Shown in pieces: positions 35,644 to 47,677 of a DNA stretch of 64,000 nucleotides (the stretch's first letter is position 1; every line of letters starts with the position of its first letter). Source of the stretch: Fremontodendron californicum. Its lineage: Eukaryota > Streptophyta > Magnoliopsida > Malvales > Malvaceae. The notes below the pieces were generated by a model. The model worked only from the letters and a program-made list of their open reading frames with translations, was not told the DNA's origin and did not search any database. Both the position numbers and the translations under genes were made by a program. The DNA is taken from positions 9,739,001 through 9,803,000 of the forward strand of contig JAULJL010000027.1 in the NCBI GenBank assembly GCA_030761205.1. The letters are read 5' to 3'.

Positions 35644-36893
35644 GAAAAAAAAAGTCTTATTTTTTGTTGATCAGTAAATCAATTTCCATTGACCAATCAA
35701 TTTTTTTGTCAAACAAACACCAAAAAATGCAATAATCATTTTTCGAAAGCTATTTTTTGTGAAACAAACTTACCCTTAGTGAAAAAAATTGGTGAAAGAA
35801 TAGATTGAAAAGAAAGAAGAGTTGGTGGGAAAGTATTCTTTTTTTTTTCCTTTTTATTTTTACCCAAAATACACTCCAAACTTATTTAGAAAAAAAAAAT
35901 TAGAAAGGGAAGTGAGAATCGGGATAAGAAAGGGACATGATAGGTAGAAATACAGAGGGTAAAAAGAAAGAGAATAACGAATATAGAGAAAAAAAAAGGG
36001 AAATGATGAAACTTTGTAACTTTTTTTCCCTTTTTTTATTTTCTTTTTCCTTTCTTTTTCTTCTAACTACATTTCTCTCATTTAGATTTCCCAAAATCCT
36101 TTGTTGTCCAGATCACCGTTGTTGCCGTTGTCGATAGCCTCTTGTGAATGACGAAAAATGCCCAATAAGCCTTTATCTGTTTCTTCCATATCCCTCCCTC
36201 CCTCAATCCTCTATTTTCTGACTAAGAAATCACCATCAAAATCCTCTAGAAAAGGTATCATCTAATCTCACAATGAGTTTTTGTTTTAAATTTTTAGTTA
36301 TTTCTTATTGTGTTATTTGTGGTGCTTGTAGATAGGAGACCCTTTGGTGGATGATAAGCAATGGATGCAAATTTTGAAGGTGAATAAATCAATGTTTAAT
36401 ATTTATTTTTCTTTTTTTTTTGTTTGAATTTGTATTTGCTGTTGATGGTGTCAAAAAGAAGGTGCAGATCAAGTTCCAAAATAAAATTTGATTTATCCTT
36501 TTCAGAACTTATTTCACTATTTCTGAATTTAATTTGTTACTGCTTATCGTTATCCCTTTCAATATTTTTGGAGGGTGGTAGGGTTTATATTTTAAATCAA
36601 GAGATGTATGTTTAAATTTTCTTATAGATGCTTTCGGTGGTTGTAAAACGATTTTTGGATGGAATCTTGATTTTGAAAAAATGCATTACTTTAGTTTAGG
36701 TTTTTTTTATTTATTTTAGTAACATTCCAGTCTATAATTTTTTTTTAAAGATACTTTGTACAGTTGCTTTGATTGGTTACTGTGCTGATGGGAGCTCTTG
36801 CATACTTGTTTATGACTTGCATCTAATGAAAAACTCATTCATCGAATTGAGAATGAAACTCTTTTGGGTTTGTTAAGAATACTAAAAGCCTTA
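35644..36893. other. Intergenic, no gene seen
   Basis: Purine-rich runs at 35870-36000 pair with pyrimidine-rich runs at 36010-36070. Short frames with Lys/Phe-rich composition are not convincing. No motif was recognised. Confidence 0.5.
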
Positions 36894-37889
36894 TGTAAAC
36901 ACCTAATTTTGTCCGGGTTCCCTAAACAAGGTAAGTTCTCCTTTAACTTCCTCGAATGCATAGAATTTCTCCTAATTCCACAGTTGAGTCTCTAAGACTT
37001 TGATTCGGAGGACAACACGGAAAAGTCAAGTCTGAAAAAGTCAACTACTGAAAAGTCAACTTTTTGGAAAATCAAGATTCAAAGGTGAATTGAACAATGG
37101 TGAAGAAATCTTGGCAATTAGAGATCCACAACTGAAGATAGAAAGAAAATTGAAAGTGGAAAGACAAAATTGCAAATTTTAATGTAGGATAAAAGCATGG
37201 AATTTCCAAATTTGGAGAAAAGTACGTAAACGATCAAATTGGATGAAACTGAAATATCAAATTGAAGGATGATCAATAAATAGAAGCACATCAAGGTCTA
37301 ATTTCACAAAGATTTGAAGAAAAATTGGGCAAAAGTGAAAAACTGGAAATTGTCATTTTGCGAAAAAGTATGAAATTTTGCAAATTTGAAAAAAAGTGTA
37401 TAAATGATTAAATTAGACAAAATTGAAGGTTCAAAGTGGAATAGGATAAAAAAAATAAAGGTATCTACAGGTCCAATTTAAAGTGGAATCAAAGGAGAAG
37501 TCAACTTGAAGAATAATTGGCAAAATAAAAATTTAGTGAATAAATGGAAAATCACAAATTTGGGGAAAATAATAGAGATGGTCAAATTGGGTAAAATTGA
37601 AGTCCCAAATTGAAGAATAATCAATAAATAAAGATATCCAAATGTTCAATTTGAAGTGGATTCAATGGGAAAGTCAATTAAAAAAAAAAAAGAAGAAACT
37701 AAAATGAGGAAATTCCCATTTTTTGGGAAAAAAGGGAAAATCAAATCGGAAGAGAATTCGGATATAAAAATTGGGAAAAATTGGTCTAACTCCAATTCAA
37801 TATATGAAAAAGGGGATGGAAAAATAAAATCCAAAAAATGGGCCCGTTTCGAGTAAAATCGAGGTTTTAGGGGTTAAAATGCAATTTTA

Positions 37890-38400
37890 AAAAAATCAAG
37901 GAAAAATAGAATCCGAGCTCGTAAAATTGCAAAATTTTCTAAAATTAAGTTTTAGGATGAAAAGGAAGAAATGAGAAGAAAAAACTCAAAATTGGGGCTT
38001 AAATGCAAATAGGCTAAATTCGGGGGACTAATTCGTAATTTTAGAGAATAATCCGAAAAAATGGAAAACGAGCTCAGAAAATTATGAAAACTTCTAGAAC
38101 TGAGTTTAATATTGGATGGGATGGATTGGAAAAGAAAATTCCAAAAATGGAGCTGAAATGGAAATAGGCAAAGTTCGGGAAAGCTAAAATGCAATTTTGG
38201 AAAATAATCCGGGAAAAATGGAAAACGAGCACGAAAAATCATAAAAACTTTCAGAACTGAGTTTAATATTGGATGGGATGGATTGGAAAAGAAAAATCCT
38301 AAATTGGGGCTCAAATACAAATAGATCAAGTTTAGGGGCCAAAATGTAATTTTATCGAAAAACCGAGAAAAGACCAATTTGCAAATAAAAAAATAGGAAT
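37890..38400. repeat. Tandem repeat in the second Ogre-like LTR, about 156 bp x 3
   Basis: AAAATGGAAAACGAGC, AAAACTTCTAGAACTGAGTTT and ATTGGATGGGATGGATTGG recur at regular spacing (for example 38104 and 38257 for the second phrase). It is the counterpart of the array at 8990-9560. Confidence 0.8.
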
Positions 38401-38832
38401 GACCTCGAATATTCCAAGCCATTTTCGGCCAAAGAGAGAGAGAAGGCTGAGAGACGTGATCCAATGGTCAAGATGGAAGATAGAGTAGATATTTTTAAAG
38501 AAAGGACATGATTCTATATTGCATTTTTGGCCAATAAGAGGTATTTTAATTGTAAGGATGGGAGATCATTGGCCAAGGCCATGTGATAGACATGTGAAGA
38601 CCATATGGTAGCCATAGGATGAGGCTAAATGGATTAAAAATGTCAACTAGGAAGATATTTTGTTATTAAGCTACATGATCATGACAATTGGCTTAAGAGA
38701 GGTTGTAGAGATAAGGGACAAGAATAATTGAGGTGGTACTTAGAGCCAATGAGAGGTTAGTAGATCCTTAATTTTATGAAATGGCTATGAGGAAGGGGGA
38801 CAAGAAATAGCCATGTTGAAATGATGTTGGAG

Positions 38833-38837
38833 AGCAT
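38833..38837. repeat. Athila target site duplication, left copy
   Basis: AGCAT, identical to 47673-47677 on the other side of the element. Confidence 0.9.
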
Positions 38838-40339
38838 TGATGGAGACTCAATTAAGAGTTGTAAACCCAAGTGCAGGTTATGTTCAAGTAATAAATTCTC
38901 GGGTGTCCGAGGTCGAACCACAGGGAAGCATACTAGTAAGTATAAGTTTATAAATATATATGAAAAAGAAAATAAACAAGATATTAGGGAATCAATAACA
39001 AAGAAAGTAAACAAGATATTAGAGAACAAAATAAACAAAATAACATAAAAGCAATTAAATAAGATATAAAAAACAATAAGAAAGGATGTTGAGGTTAGAG
39101 AATCCACTCTTGGTGTTATGCTAAGATTAATCTTGTTTTATTACACAATTGAAATCCACACATAAGGGAGGTTCCAATCGGAAGGTTTAGCAATTCAGTC
39201 CAAATTGTCCAACGTCCATAGCATATGATATTATGTTCATTTGGTGTCCTCAAAACTCATAAAAAGAGTCCAAGCATTCCTTATGCCAAGGTATATGTCT
39301 ACAACAAATCAAGGTTATGAAACCAAGCATTTACTGTGCCATTTTCATTGTCAATAATGAATCAAGATCTCTACTTTGCAAGTATGATTTTAAACCAAAA
39401 GAAAATATTATCTATACTAGTGTTTATAAATGATGATTCATTTTAGCTCATGTTTAAGATACTAACCTTAGCATTTACCAAGAGCTTCACCTCATCACCT
39501 CAACAGTATGATTAGCAACACATACTAGATATGAATAAAATGAAAAGAAATGTAAGAAGCATAAGTAAATAAAGAAAAAGAAAACTAGAGAAAGGAAAGA
39601 AAAAGAAAACTTAGAGAATTTTATTACAATGGCTAATATCCTACCAATGTATCAATGTATCTCAATACTCATCCAAGGCCCTCTATTTATACACATTTTG
39701 GAGGGCTAAATGACAAGAGACAAGCTTTACAAATTTCAAAGGTATGTATAATAGGTGGGTGCATTTTTCTAACAATTTTCGTCATATTGTATGACAATTC
39801 TGATCAGCCAGCTTGATGGTCGATTTTGTCAATGTTGGAGGCTCGATCTGATAAAATTGTCTTCTAGAAAAATATACCCCTATCAGTTACGGATCCATAG
39901 CCGTTGGAATCAGCTCATTTTGCTGATGTGGATAAGAAGATATGGGCAGAATACGAAAACCGGTCAGCACAGACGTCATTGCACATCAGCCAACTTGATG
40001 GTCGATTTCGCTAGGGAAAACGACTTCGTTTCAAGAAGTGTAAAACATGAAAAAGATAGATATGCCTCTTAGCTTTGCACGGCTACAAATTTCAGCCTTA
40101 TTGCTTCAGTGAAACTCGAGATATAGCTGATATGGCAAACGGTGTCGGAACTGGAACTGAACTGGATTTGCCCTTAATTCTAGTAATCTGAAATCACTCA
40201 AAGAAACTTGTGAAAAACACCAAATTACATAAAAATATAAAAGATCATAAACACAATTAGACTAAGCAATAATAACTCGTATTTGACACAAAACAATAAT
40301 AAAACATAACTAAAAACTATATAATTATACGAGTTATCA
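38838..40339 (-). repeat. 3' LTR of the Athila-like element (1502 bp)
   Basis: On the minus strand it runs TGATAACTCG...GAGTCTCCATCA. It lies next to the PPT on its inner side and the TSD on its outer side. Confidence 0.93.
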
Positions 40340-40352
40340 CACCCCCACACTT
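40340..40352 (-). other. Polypurine tract
   Basis: The minus strand reads AAGTGTGGGGGTG directly before the LTR start TGATAACTCG. It would prime plus-strand DNA synthesis. Confidence 0.85.
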
Positions 40353-42248
40353 AGATTGTTGCTAGTCCCTAGCAACGACTCAATAAAAATAAAATAAGAA
40401 AATCTAATCTAATCCATTTTCGTAGGAAATCACGGTGGCACTTAGCACGTGACACAAGCCTTTAAACCCCTAGGTGTCCCTAGTGGACGAGTTTAGTCTC
40501 GTGAGGGTTTACTAGGACGATACCCACAAACATTGAAGACATAAGAAAAACTAAAAATAATAATTATAACTAATCCTTCCAATATAAATTAGAGATAATC
40601 ATTGGACAAGTCTTAAAAACTAATCAATAGCTTAAAGAAATTCACAAAAAATCTTGCTTGAATGTAAATAAATGAGTTAAGCCAATATTAACATAACATA
40701 TTTCAATCAAAATAGTGCATATTCAAACTTAATCTCAACTTCTCACATGGGATACTCTCTTGATTTTCACTCTTTAAAGTAGTGGTAAAGTGTTTACACT
40801 CAATCAATCTCATGAAAACACTTCTACCATATGCTTGCTTGTCCACCTATTCTCCACTATTTAGATCATACAACTTCATAAATCAAGAGGTCTTTATTCA
40901 AGGTTGTAATGGGGCCAAAGGGTTATAATGTGGTTAAAGAACAAAAGGATAAAGATATCACAAAGGTTCCAAAGAGTTCATAGAGTTTAGAGACATAATA
41001 AGATCATACAAATAAATTTCTCAAAACTCTTTACAAGTACATAGTCACATAGGCTAAATATTCATGTTGAGCCTTTGCTTCATTCTAACCAACGTTGTAA
41101 CATCTTTTTCTTTACTTTAACTAGAAGTTCAAAAGAATATTTTTTTTTTTAATATGGGAATGTATTTGACAATGATCCCTTTCTTTTTCTCTTGACTTTT
41201 GCCTCTCTCCTCCCCCACACTTATCTTTCGTTCTAACCCAAATTTTCAAAAAGTATCCCTTGTTTTTGCAATATGTCTCAAAATATGTAATCCATCTTCA
41301 GAACAAGGGTAAGGATATAAGTATATTTAGGCTAGGTGTAAGTTCTGGTTACCAATAAAATAGCATATTTAATGTAGGCTCAAATTGGCTCACTAGTGGG
41401 GATGTTCTCTTAGAACATTAATAATGGATGACTGTTTGGCTCTGGTTATAATCCTAATGCCTCTATCATATTCATGTTGTTACATGTATCAATATAGTCT
41501 CAAACGGTTTAAAGCAAGTTCTAGAGAATCATGTAATCATAAGAGCACTCAAGAAAGAAATTAGATTGATTTGTATAATGCATCAATCATTATAGGCTCA
41601 AAAACTCACAAGGATGATTATACAAGTCAGATTAAGTCTAAACATGCTTCTTTCTCAATCAACATATCATATTAACATTGGCTCATAAAAAGGTTGACAT
41701 CAAGCTCAATTCTCATGAAAATCTTCTCACTAATAAATCTGTTTTAGACTTATGCAATTCATATCTCATCATTGTATTAAAAGGAACTAAAACACACTAA
41801 AAAATAATAATAATAATAATAATAAAGACTCATAAAAAAAATAGTAGACAAAAATAAAAGAAATCCTAAATCGTTCCCCCCACACTTAATTCTTACATTG
41901 TCCTCAATGTAAGTCTATTAACCCAAATGAAAGAATCATGTGTAAGAGAAAAGAACTAATAACATAAGAATAGGAATAACTAAGACTCAAAACAAAACAA
42001 ACTCATGCAACCTAAATAATCCTAAAATACTAAACAAAAATTAACAAGTAAACATAAAAAGATTAAAATCAAACTGACAAGGTATGTCTCAAGTCTGCCT
42101 TACTCAGACCTTGTTCAGAATGAATACTTCTAAATGTCTTAAAACACAACAATTTTTTTTTTTTTTTTGAAGATTAGTAAAAATTATATTTACATCTAGT
42201 TATTTTCAAAACAAGGATCAGAAAGAAAAACAACCTCTTCTTGAGTAT
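40353..42248 (-). other. Athila 3' internal region, non-coding
   Basis: In some Athila elements an envelope-like ORF sits here. None is seen in this copy, which has only short frames. It contains an (ATA)n run at 41805-41826 and a poly-T/A run at 42151-42169. CCCCACACTTA occurs both beside the PPT (40343) and again at 41213 and 41878, so PPT-like tracts are present three times. Confidence 0.7.
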
Positions 42249-43627
42249 TCAAGGATTCTCAATGTCAACTGCTCCATAATGATACACCTGCTTAACCACA
42301 AATGGGCCAGTCCATCTTGATCTCAACTTACCAGGAAATATGTGAAGTCTAGAATTATAAAGTAGAACTTTTTGCCCAACATCAAATGTTTTTCTTGAAA
42401 TTAATTTGTCATGAAAGGCTTTAGTTCTTTCTTTATGAATTTTAGAATTCTCATATGCATCATTTCTGAGTTCCTCAAGTTCATTTATTTGTAATTTTCG
42501 TAAATTAGAAGCGTCATCAAGGTTTGAGTTGAACATTTTAATGGCCCAATATGCTTTATGCTCAAGTTCCACAGGTAAATGACAAGGTTTTCCATAAACT
42601 AGCCTATAAGGAGACATGCCCAATGCTGTTTTAAAAGCTGTTCGATAGGCCCATAATGCATCGTTAAGTCTAGGAGACCAATCTTTGCGATTTGGATTAA
42701 CCGTCTTTTCCAAAATTTGTTTAATCTCCCTATTTGCTAATTCTACCTGTCCATTTGTCTGCGGGTGATAAGGGGTTGCAACTTTGTGTGTAATGGCATA
42801 TTTCTTCATTAATGTTTCAAAAACCTTGTTGCAAAAATGTGTTCCCCCATCGCTTATGATAGATCGAGTAATTCCAAATCGACTCAAAATATTTTCTTTT
42901 AAAAATTTAATCACTGTTTTGTGATCATTATTTCGACATGGAATTGCCTCTATCCACTTTGAAACATAATCTATTGCAACTAAAATGTATAAGAAACCAA
43001 AAGATGGTGGAAATGGTCCCATGAAATCAATACCCCAACAGTCAAAAATTTCAATTACAAGAATTGGGTTCAAAGGCATCATGTTTCTTTTCGAAATGGA
43101 ACCTAATTTTTGACAACTTTCACATGACTTGCAAAAATTATGTGCATCTTTGAATAAAGTTGGCCAGTAAAATCCACACTGTAAAATTTTTGCAGCAGTT
43201 TTCTTTGATGAAAAATGACCACCACATGCCTCAGAATGACAAAACTTAATTACACTACTTACCTCATTGTCGGGAATGCATCTTCGAAAAATCTGATCAG
43301 GACAATATTTGAACAAGTAAGGGTCATCCCAAAAGAACTTCTTTACCTCATTCAGAAACTTCCTTTTATCTTGGGGGCTCCATTGAGAAGGAATTTTTCC
43401 TTCTTGTAGTTCATCAAGATGTGAAGAAATTATGACTGGAAAAGTTTCATTCTCACCCAAAAAGGAATATTTTAGCTCGGATGGCAATGGTTTTAAATCA
43501 AGCTTGGGTGGTTCAATAGTTGATGGTACAGTGACATTTGTGAGTGATGGAAGTTCCTCAAACTTTTGTTTCCAACAATGCTTATCCTGAAAAGAATTTA
43601 ACAAAGAATTTATCAAACTCACATTCA
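42249..43627 (-). CDS. Athila integrase ORF (RT/RNase H deleted upstream)
   Basis: Integrase inserts the element cDNA into the chromosome. The frame is open for about 459 codons. Residues 20-67 are the protease-RT linker (PPKLDLKPLPSELKYSFLGE...FPVIIS). At about residues 68-78 (near 43400) it switches to the linker that normally follows RNase H (GKIPSQWSPQDKRKF). The HHCC zinc finger (H...GGHFSSKKT...CKSCESCQ) spans about residues 130-172. The DDE core has GIDFMGPFP, ISDGGTHFCN and HPQTNGQVELANREIK. The C-terminal SH3-like part (KVLLYNSRLHIFPGKLRSRW) is complete, with no chromodomain. The first codon of the frame is TTG, not ATG: this is the downstream part of a gag-pol frame that is shifted by one base near 43620, so it needs frameshifting or is a mutation. 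The stop is at 42249. Confidence 0.88.
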
Positions 43628-45936
43628 ATTAAATAAGCTTCTAAAGGATCATGGAATGTGGTAGTGGTGAGATGTTCATGAACAAGTTCTTCAATGAAAT
43701 CCACTTCATGTACTTCTGAATCATCACCAGGTTGCTTGCAAATGTTGAACACATTTAATTCTAAAGTCATATTTCCAAAGGAAATGTTCAAAATACCATT
43801 CCTGCAATTTATCAGAGCATTAGAAGTTGCAAGAAACGGACGGCCTAATATAACAGGAATTTGAACATTTGGATTTGAAACAGGATGTGTGTCCAAAACA
43901 ATAAAATCAACAGGGAAGTAAAAATTTTCAATTTGAACCAAAACATCTTCAACTATCCCTCGAGGAATTTTTACAGAACGATCAGCTAGTTGAAGTGTAA
44001 CAGGTGTTTCCTTGAGTTCACCTAAACCTAACTGTTGATAAACAGAAAAAGGCAAAAGATTAACACTAGCACCAAGATCAAGCAATGCACGTTCTATTCT
44101 AGTGTTTCCAATGATGCATGAGATTGTTGGACATCCAGGATCTTTGAATTTTGGTGGAGTAAGGTGCTGAATGATTGAGCTCATACTTTCCGTCATAAAT
44201 GCTTTCTTTTGTACATTATGTTTCCTTTTAACTGTGCACATGTCCTTCAAAAATTTAGCATAAGATGGAACTTGTTTGATTGCATCCAATAAAGGAATGT
44301 TAATCTTAACTTGTTTGAAAAGTTCATAAATTTCTGCATTTTGATTCAAATTCTTTATTGTTTGCAACCTTTGAGGAAAATGAGCAGGATGCATACCTTT
44401 TTCTTTGTCCAAATTTTCAAGAAGTTCAGACTTACCATCATCCTTACCATTACTTTTCGGAGGGGAAGGAGGATCTTGGTCTTTTGATGGAATGTTTTTG
44501 TCAATTGCCTTTCCACTTCGAAGAGTTGTGATAGAACTGGCATTTTCCTGTTGAGTTTCATTGGAGCAAGAAACAAGACATTGAGTAGAAGGGTTAGGCT
44601 GAGGTTGAGCAGGAAACTTACCTTTTTCTTGAGTGCGTAATGAAGCTGTCAATGTGGACAAGGTGTTTTTTATCTCATTGATGTCCTGTGAAGTCCGGTT
44701 ATTCACATTTGCTTGTGTTTGCATGAATGCTTGCAATGTCTCTTCCAAGGTTTGTACACGTGAAGGTTGATAGGAAAAAGTGTTGCCCGACTTTTGAGAT
44801 TGTGGTACCTGAACATGATTATTATTCCGCCAACTGAAGTTGGGATGACATCTCCATTCAGGGTTATACGTTTCAGAGTAAGGAGAAGGAAAAGGCTTTT
44901 TAAATGTGTTTATGGAATTTACTTGATCATGCAACGCTTCTTGAAGAATGGGAATGTTTGGACATTCGGAAGTGGGGTGTCCCATGATTTCACAAATTCC
45001 ACAACTTTCTTCATTTTTAACCGTTTTGACTTCTTTCACTTCTCTAAGTTCCATGGCTTCAATCTTTCTAGCCAAATTAGCTACTTTAGCTTTTATCTCA
45101 TCTTCTTGACTAAAATGATATTTACCTCTGTTAGAAACAAGATTAGATCTATTGAAACTTTCAGAGGAATTATCTGTGTGCCAGGCTTGAGAGTTATCTG
45201 CCAAATGGTCTAGGTAGTCAAAGGCTTCTTCAGGTTCTTTTTCTAGAAACTCACCGTTACACATTGTTTCAACAAATTGTTTAGTTTCGGGAGTTAAACT
45301 TTCATAAAAGAAACTAATAAGACGCCATTTTTCAAAACCATGATGTGGACAAGAACTTAACAAATCTTTAAAACGCTCCCAGCACTGAAAAAATGCTTCA
45401 TTTTGATTTTGATTGAAATTTTGAATCTGTCTTTTCAAAGCAGTAGTTTTATGTGCTGGGAAAAATTTCTTTAGAAACTCAGTTTGTAATTCTTGCCATG
45501 TGCCAATTGACCTTGGTTTTAAATTATGAAGCCAAATTTTTGCTTTATCTTTTAAAGAAAAAGGAAATAATTTTAGCTTGACAATTTCATTTGTACATTG
45601 TTGGTCATTAAAGGTGACACATACATCTTCGAAGTCTTTTAGAAACGAGTAAGCACTTTCCGATTCTAACCCATGGAAATTTGGAAGCAAAGCTATCATA
45701 CCTGGTTTAAAACGAAAGTTGTTTGCATTGAGAGGAAAAATAAAACAAGAGGGTGATGAGCTTCGAGTTGGTTGCAAGTAGTCACGCATGGTGCGTACTT
45801 GTCTGTTCTCATCTTCAGCATGAACACTTTCATTGTCAGCCATGTTAGGAGTTGTATTAGAAAGATTACCTGAAAAAGTTTCACAATAAAATCTAACTAA
45901 ACGACGAGATCTAAAATCACGTCGCCAAACAAGCAT
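43582..45936 (-). CDS. Athila gag-protease ORF
   Basis: Gag forms the particle and the protease matures it. The open frame begins at ATG 45936, but the family-like start is probably the internal ATG at 45843 (MADNESVHAEDEN, then MRDYLQPTRSS). The retrotransposon gag domain covers about residues 75-240 (SAYSFLKDFEDVC, FPFSLKDKAKIWL, WQELQTEFLKKFFP). The zinc knuckle C-GI-C-EIMGH-PTSE-C lies at about residues 313-326. The aspartic protease has the Athila-type LLDLGASVNLLP at about residue 617 and the flap-downstream ILGRPFLAT near residue 695. The frame ends at 43582 in a short aberrant tail, and the true continuation lies in the frame of the integrase ORF, overlapping it by 46 bases. There are no internal stops. 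Confidence 0.9.
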   Translation of the reverse strand: MLVWRRDFRSRRLVRFYCETFSGNLSNTTPNMADNESVHAEDENRQVRTMRDYLQPTRSSSPSCFIFPLNANNFRFKPGMIALLPNFHGLESESAYSFLKDFEDVCVTFNDQQCTNEIVKLKLFPFSLKDKAKIWLHNLKPRSIGTWQELQTEFLKKFFPAHKTTALKRQIQNFNQNQNEAFFQCWERFKDLLSSCPHHGFEKWRLISFFYESLTPETKQFVETMCNGEFLEKEPEEAFDYLDHLADNSQAWHTDNSSESFNRSNLVSNRGKYHFSQEDEIKAKVANLARKIEAMELREVKEVKTVKNEESCGICEIMGHPTSECPNIPILQEALHDQVNSINTFKKPFPSPYSETYNPEWRCHPNFSWRNNNHVQVPQSQKSGNTFSYQPSRVQTLEETLQAFMQTQANVNNRTSQDINEIKNTLSTLTASLRTQEKGKFPAQPQPNPSTQCLVSCSNETQQENASSITTLRSGKAIDKNIPSKDQDPPSPPKSNGKDDGKSELLENLDKEKGMHPAHFPQRLQTIKNLNQNAEIYELFKQVKINIPLLDAIKQVPSYAKFLKDMCTVKRKHNVQKKAFMTESMSSIIQHLTPPKFKDPGCPTISCIIGNTRIERALLDLGASVNLLPFSVYQQLGLGELKETPVTLQLADRSVKIPRGIVEDVLVQIENFYFPVDFIVLDTHPVSNPNVQIPVILGRPFLATSNALINCRNGILNISFGNMTLELNVFNICKQPGDDSEVHEVDFIEELVHEHLTTTTFHDPLEAYLIECEFDKFFVKFFSG

Positions 45937-45989
45937 AAAACAAAGTTAATAAATAGATAATATATAAATATAAATTTACAATATAAATA

Positions 45990-46110
45990 TAAATATATAG
46001 AAAATTAGGCGGTATAACCAGCCAAAAAATATATATACTAAATTAGGCGGTATAACCAGCCAATAAAACAAAGTTAATATACAAATTAGGCGGTATAACC
46101 AGCCAATAAA
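45990..46110 (-). repeat. Three copies of a small hairpin-forming repeat in the Athila leader
   Basis: GGCGGTATAACCAGCC occurs at 46008-46023, 46046-46061 and 46089-46104, each inside AAATTA...AATAAA. In the element's RNA sense it reads GGCTGGTTATACCGCC, which can fold as a short stem (GGC/GCC, GG/CC, one bulged T, TTATA loop). It lies between the PBS and gag. Confidence 0.85.
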
Positions 46111-46148
46111 AATAAATATACTTATAAACTTATATACTTAGTATTGCT

Positions 46149-46166
46149 TCCCCGGCAACGGCGCCA
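46149..46166 (-). other. Primer binding site, Athila type
   Basis: The minus strand reads TGGCGCCGTTGCCGGGGA, the PBS typical of Athila elements (tRNA-Asp type), six bases inside the 5' LTR. Confidence 0.92.
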
Positions 46167-46172
46167 AAAACT

Positions 46173-47672
46173 TGATGGAGACTCAATTAAGTGTTGTAAA
46201 CCCAAGTGCAGGTTATGTTCAAGTAATAAATTCTCGGGTGTCCGAGGTCGAACCACAGGGAAGCGTACTAGTAAGTATAAGTTTATAAATATATATGAAA
46301 AAGAAAATAAACAAGATATTAGGGAATCAATAACAAAGAAAGTAAACAAGATATTGGAGAACAAAATAAACAAAATAACATAAAAGCAATTAAATAAGAT
46401 ATAAAAAACAATAAGAAAGGATGTTGAGGTTAGAGAATCCACTCTTGGTGTTATGCTAAGATTAATCTTGTTTTATTACACAATTGAAATCCACACATAA
46501 GGGAGGTTCCAATCGGAAGGTTTAGCAATTCAGTCCAAATTGTCCAACGTCCATAGCATATGATATTATGTTCATTTGGTGTCCTCAAAACTCATAAAAA
46601 GAGTCCAAGCATTCCTTATGCCAAGGTATATGTCTACAACAAATCAAGGTTATGAAACCAAGCATTTACTGTGCCATTTTCATTGTCAATAATGAATCAA
46701 GATCTCTACTTTTCAAGTATGATTTTAAACCAAAAGAAAATATTATCTATACTAGTGTTTATAAATGATGATTCATTTTAGCTCATGTTTAAGAGACTAA
46801 CCTTAGCATTTACCAAGAGCTTCACCTCATCACCTCAACAATATGATTAGCAACACATACTAGATATGAATAAATGAAAAGAAATGTAAGAAGCATAAGT
46901 AAATAAAGAAAAAGAAAACTAGAGAAAGGAAAGAAAAAGAAAACTTAGAGAATTTTATTACAATGGCTAATATCCTACCAATGTATCAATGTATCTCAAT
47001 ACTCATCCAAGGCCCTCTATTTATACACATTTTGGAGGGCTAAATGACAAGAGACAAGCTTTACAAATTTCAAAGGTATGTATAATAGGTGGGTGCATTT
47101 TTCTAACAATTTTCGTCATATTGTATGACAATTCTGATCAGCAAGCTTGATGGTCGATTTTGTCAATGTTGGAGGCTCGATCTGATAAAATTGTCTTCTA
47201 GAAAAATATACCCCTATCAGTTACGGATCCATAGCCGTTGGAATCAGCTCATTTGCTGATGTGGATAAGAAGATATGGGCAGAATACGAAAACAGGTCAG
47301 CACAGACGTCATTGCACATCAGCCAATTTGATGGTCGATTTCGCTAGGGAAAACGACTCCGTTTCAAGAAGTGTAAAACATGAAAAAGATAGATATGCCT
47401 CTTAGCTTTGCACGGCTACAAATTTCAGCCTTATTTCTTCAGTGAAACTCGAGATATAGCTGATATGGCAAACGGTGTCGGAATTGGAACTGTACTGGAT
47501 TTGCCCTTAATTCTAGTAATCTGAAATCACTCAAAGAAACTTGTGAAAAACACAAAATTACATAAAAATATAAAAGATCATAAACACAATTAGACTAAGC
47601 AATAATAACTCGTATTTGACACAAAACAATAATAAAACATAACTAAAAACTATATAATTATACGAGTTATCA
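46173..47672 (-). repeat. 5' LTR of the Athila-like element (1500 bp)
   Basis: The minus strand runs TGATAACTCG...GAGTCTCCATCA, about 99% identical to the 3' LTR by hand comparison. Confidence 0.93.
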
Positions 47673-47677
47673 AGCAT
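47673..47677. repeat. Athila target site duplication, right copy
   Basis: AGCAT, matching 38833-38837. Confidence 0.9.

Larger units (their letters stand above)
38838..47672 (-). mobile_element. Complete Athila-like Ty3/gypsy element lacking RT and RNase H (8835 bp)
   Basis: It has two nearly identical LTRs (38838-40339 and 46173-47672), an Athila-type PBS, a PPT, a perfect 5 bp TSD (AGCAT), and two long open frames on the minus strand: gag-protease, then integrase. Between protease and integrase the sequence jumps from the linker that precedes RT directly to the linker that precedes integrase, so RT and RNase H are missing. By hand the LTRs differ at about 14 substitutions and two single-base indels in 1.5 kb, which indicates a fairly recent insertion. 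The element can only have moved, or can only move again, with RT supplied by a related copy, unless the deletion happened after insertion. Confidence 0.92.

Noticed and set aside
38821..39048. Short plus-strand open frame within the Athila LTRs (repeated at 46144-46383)
   Set aside because: It lies wholly in LTR sequence, antisense to the element. It appears twice because the LTRs are duplicated.
44767..45213. 148-codon plus-strand frame inside the Athila gag
   Set aside because: It is the shadow of the gag-protease ORF on the opposite strand.
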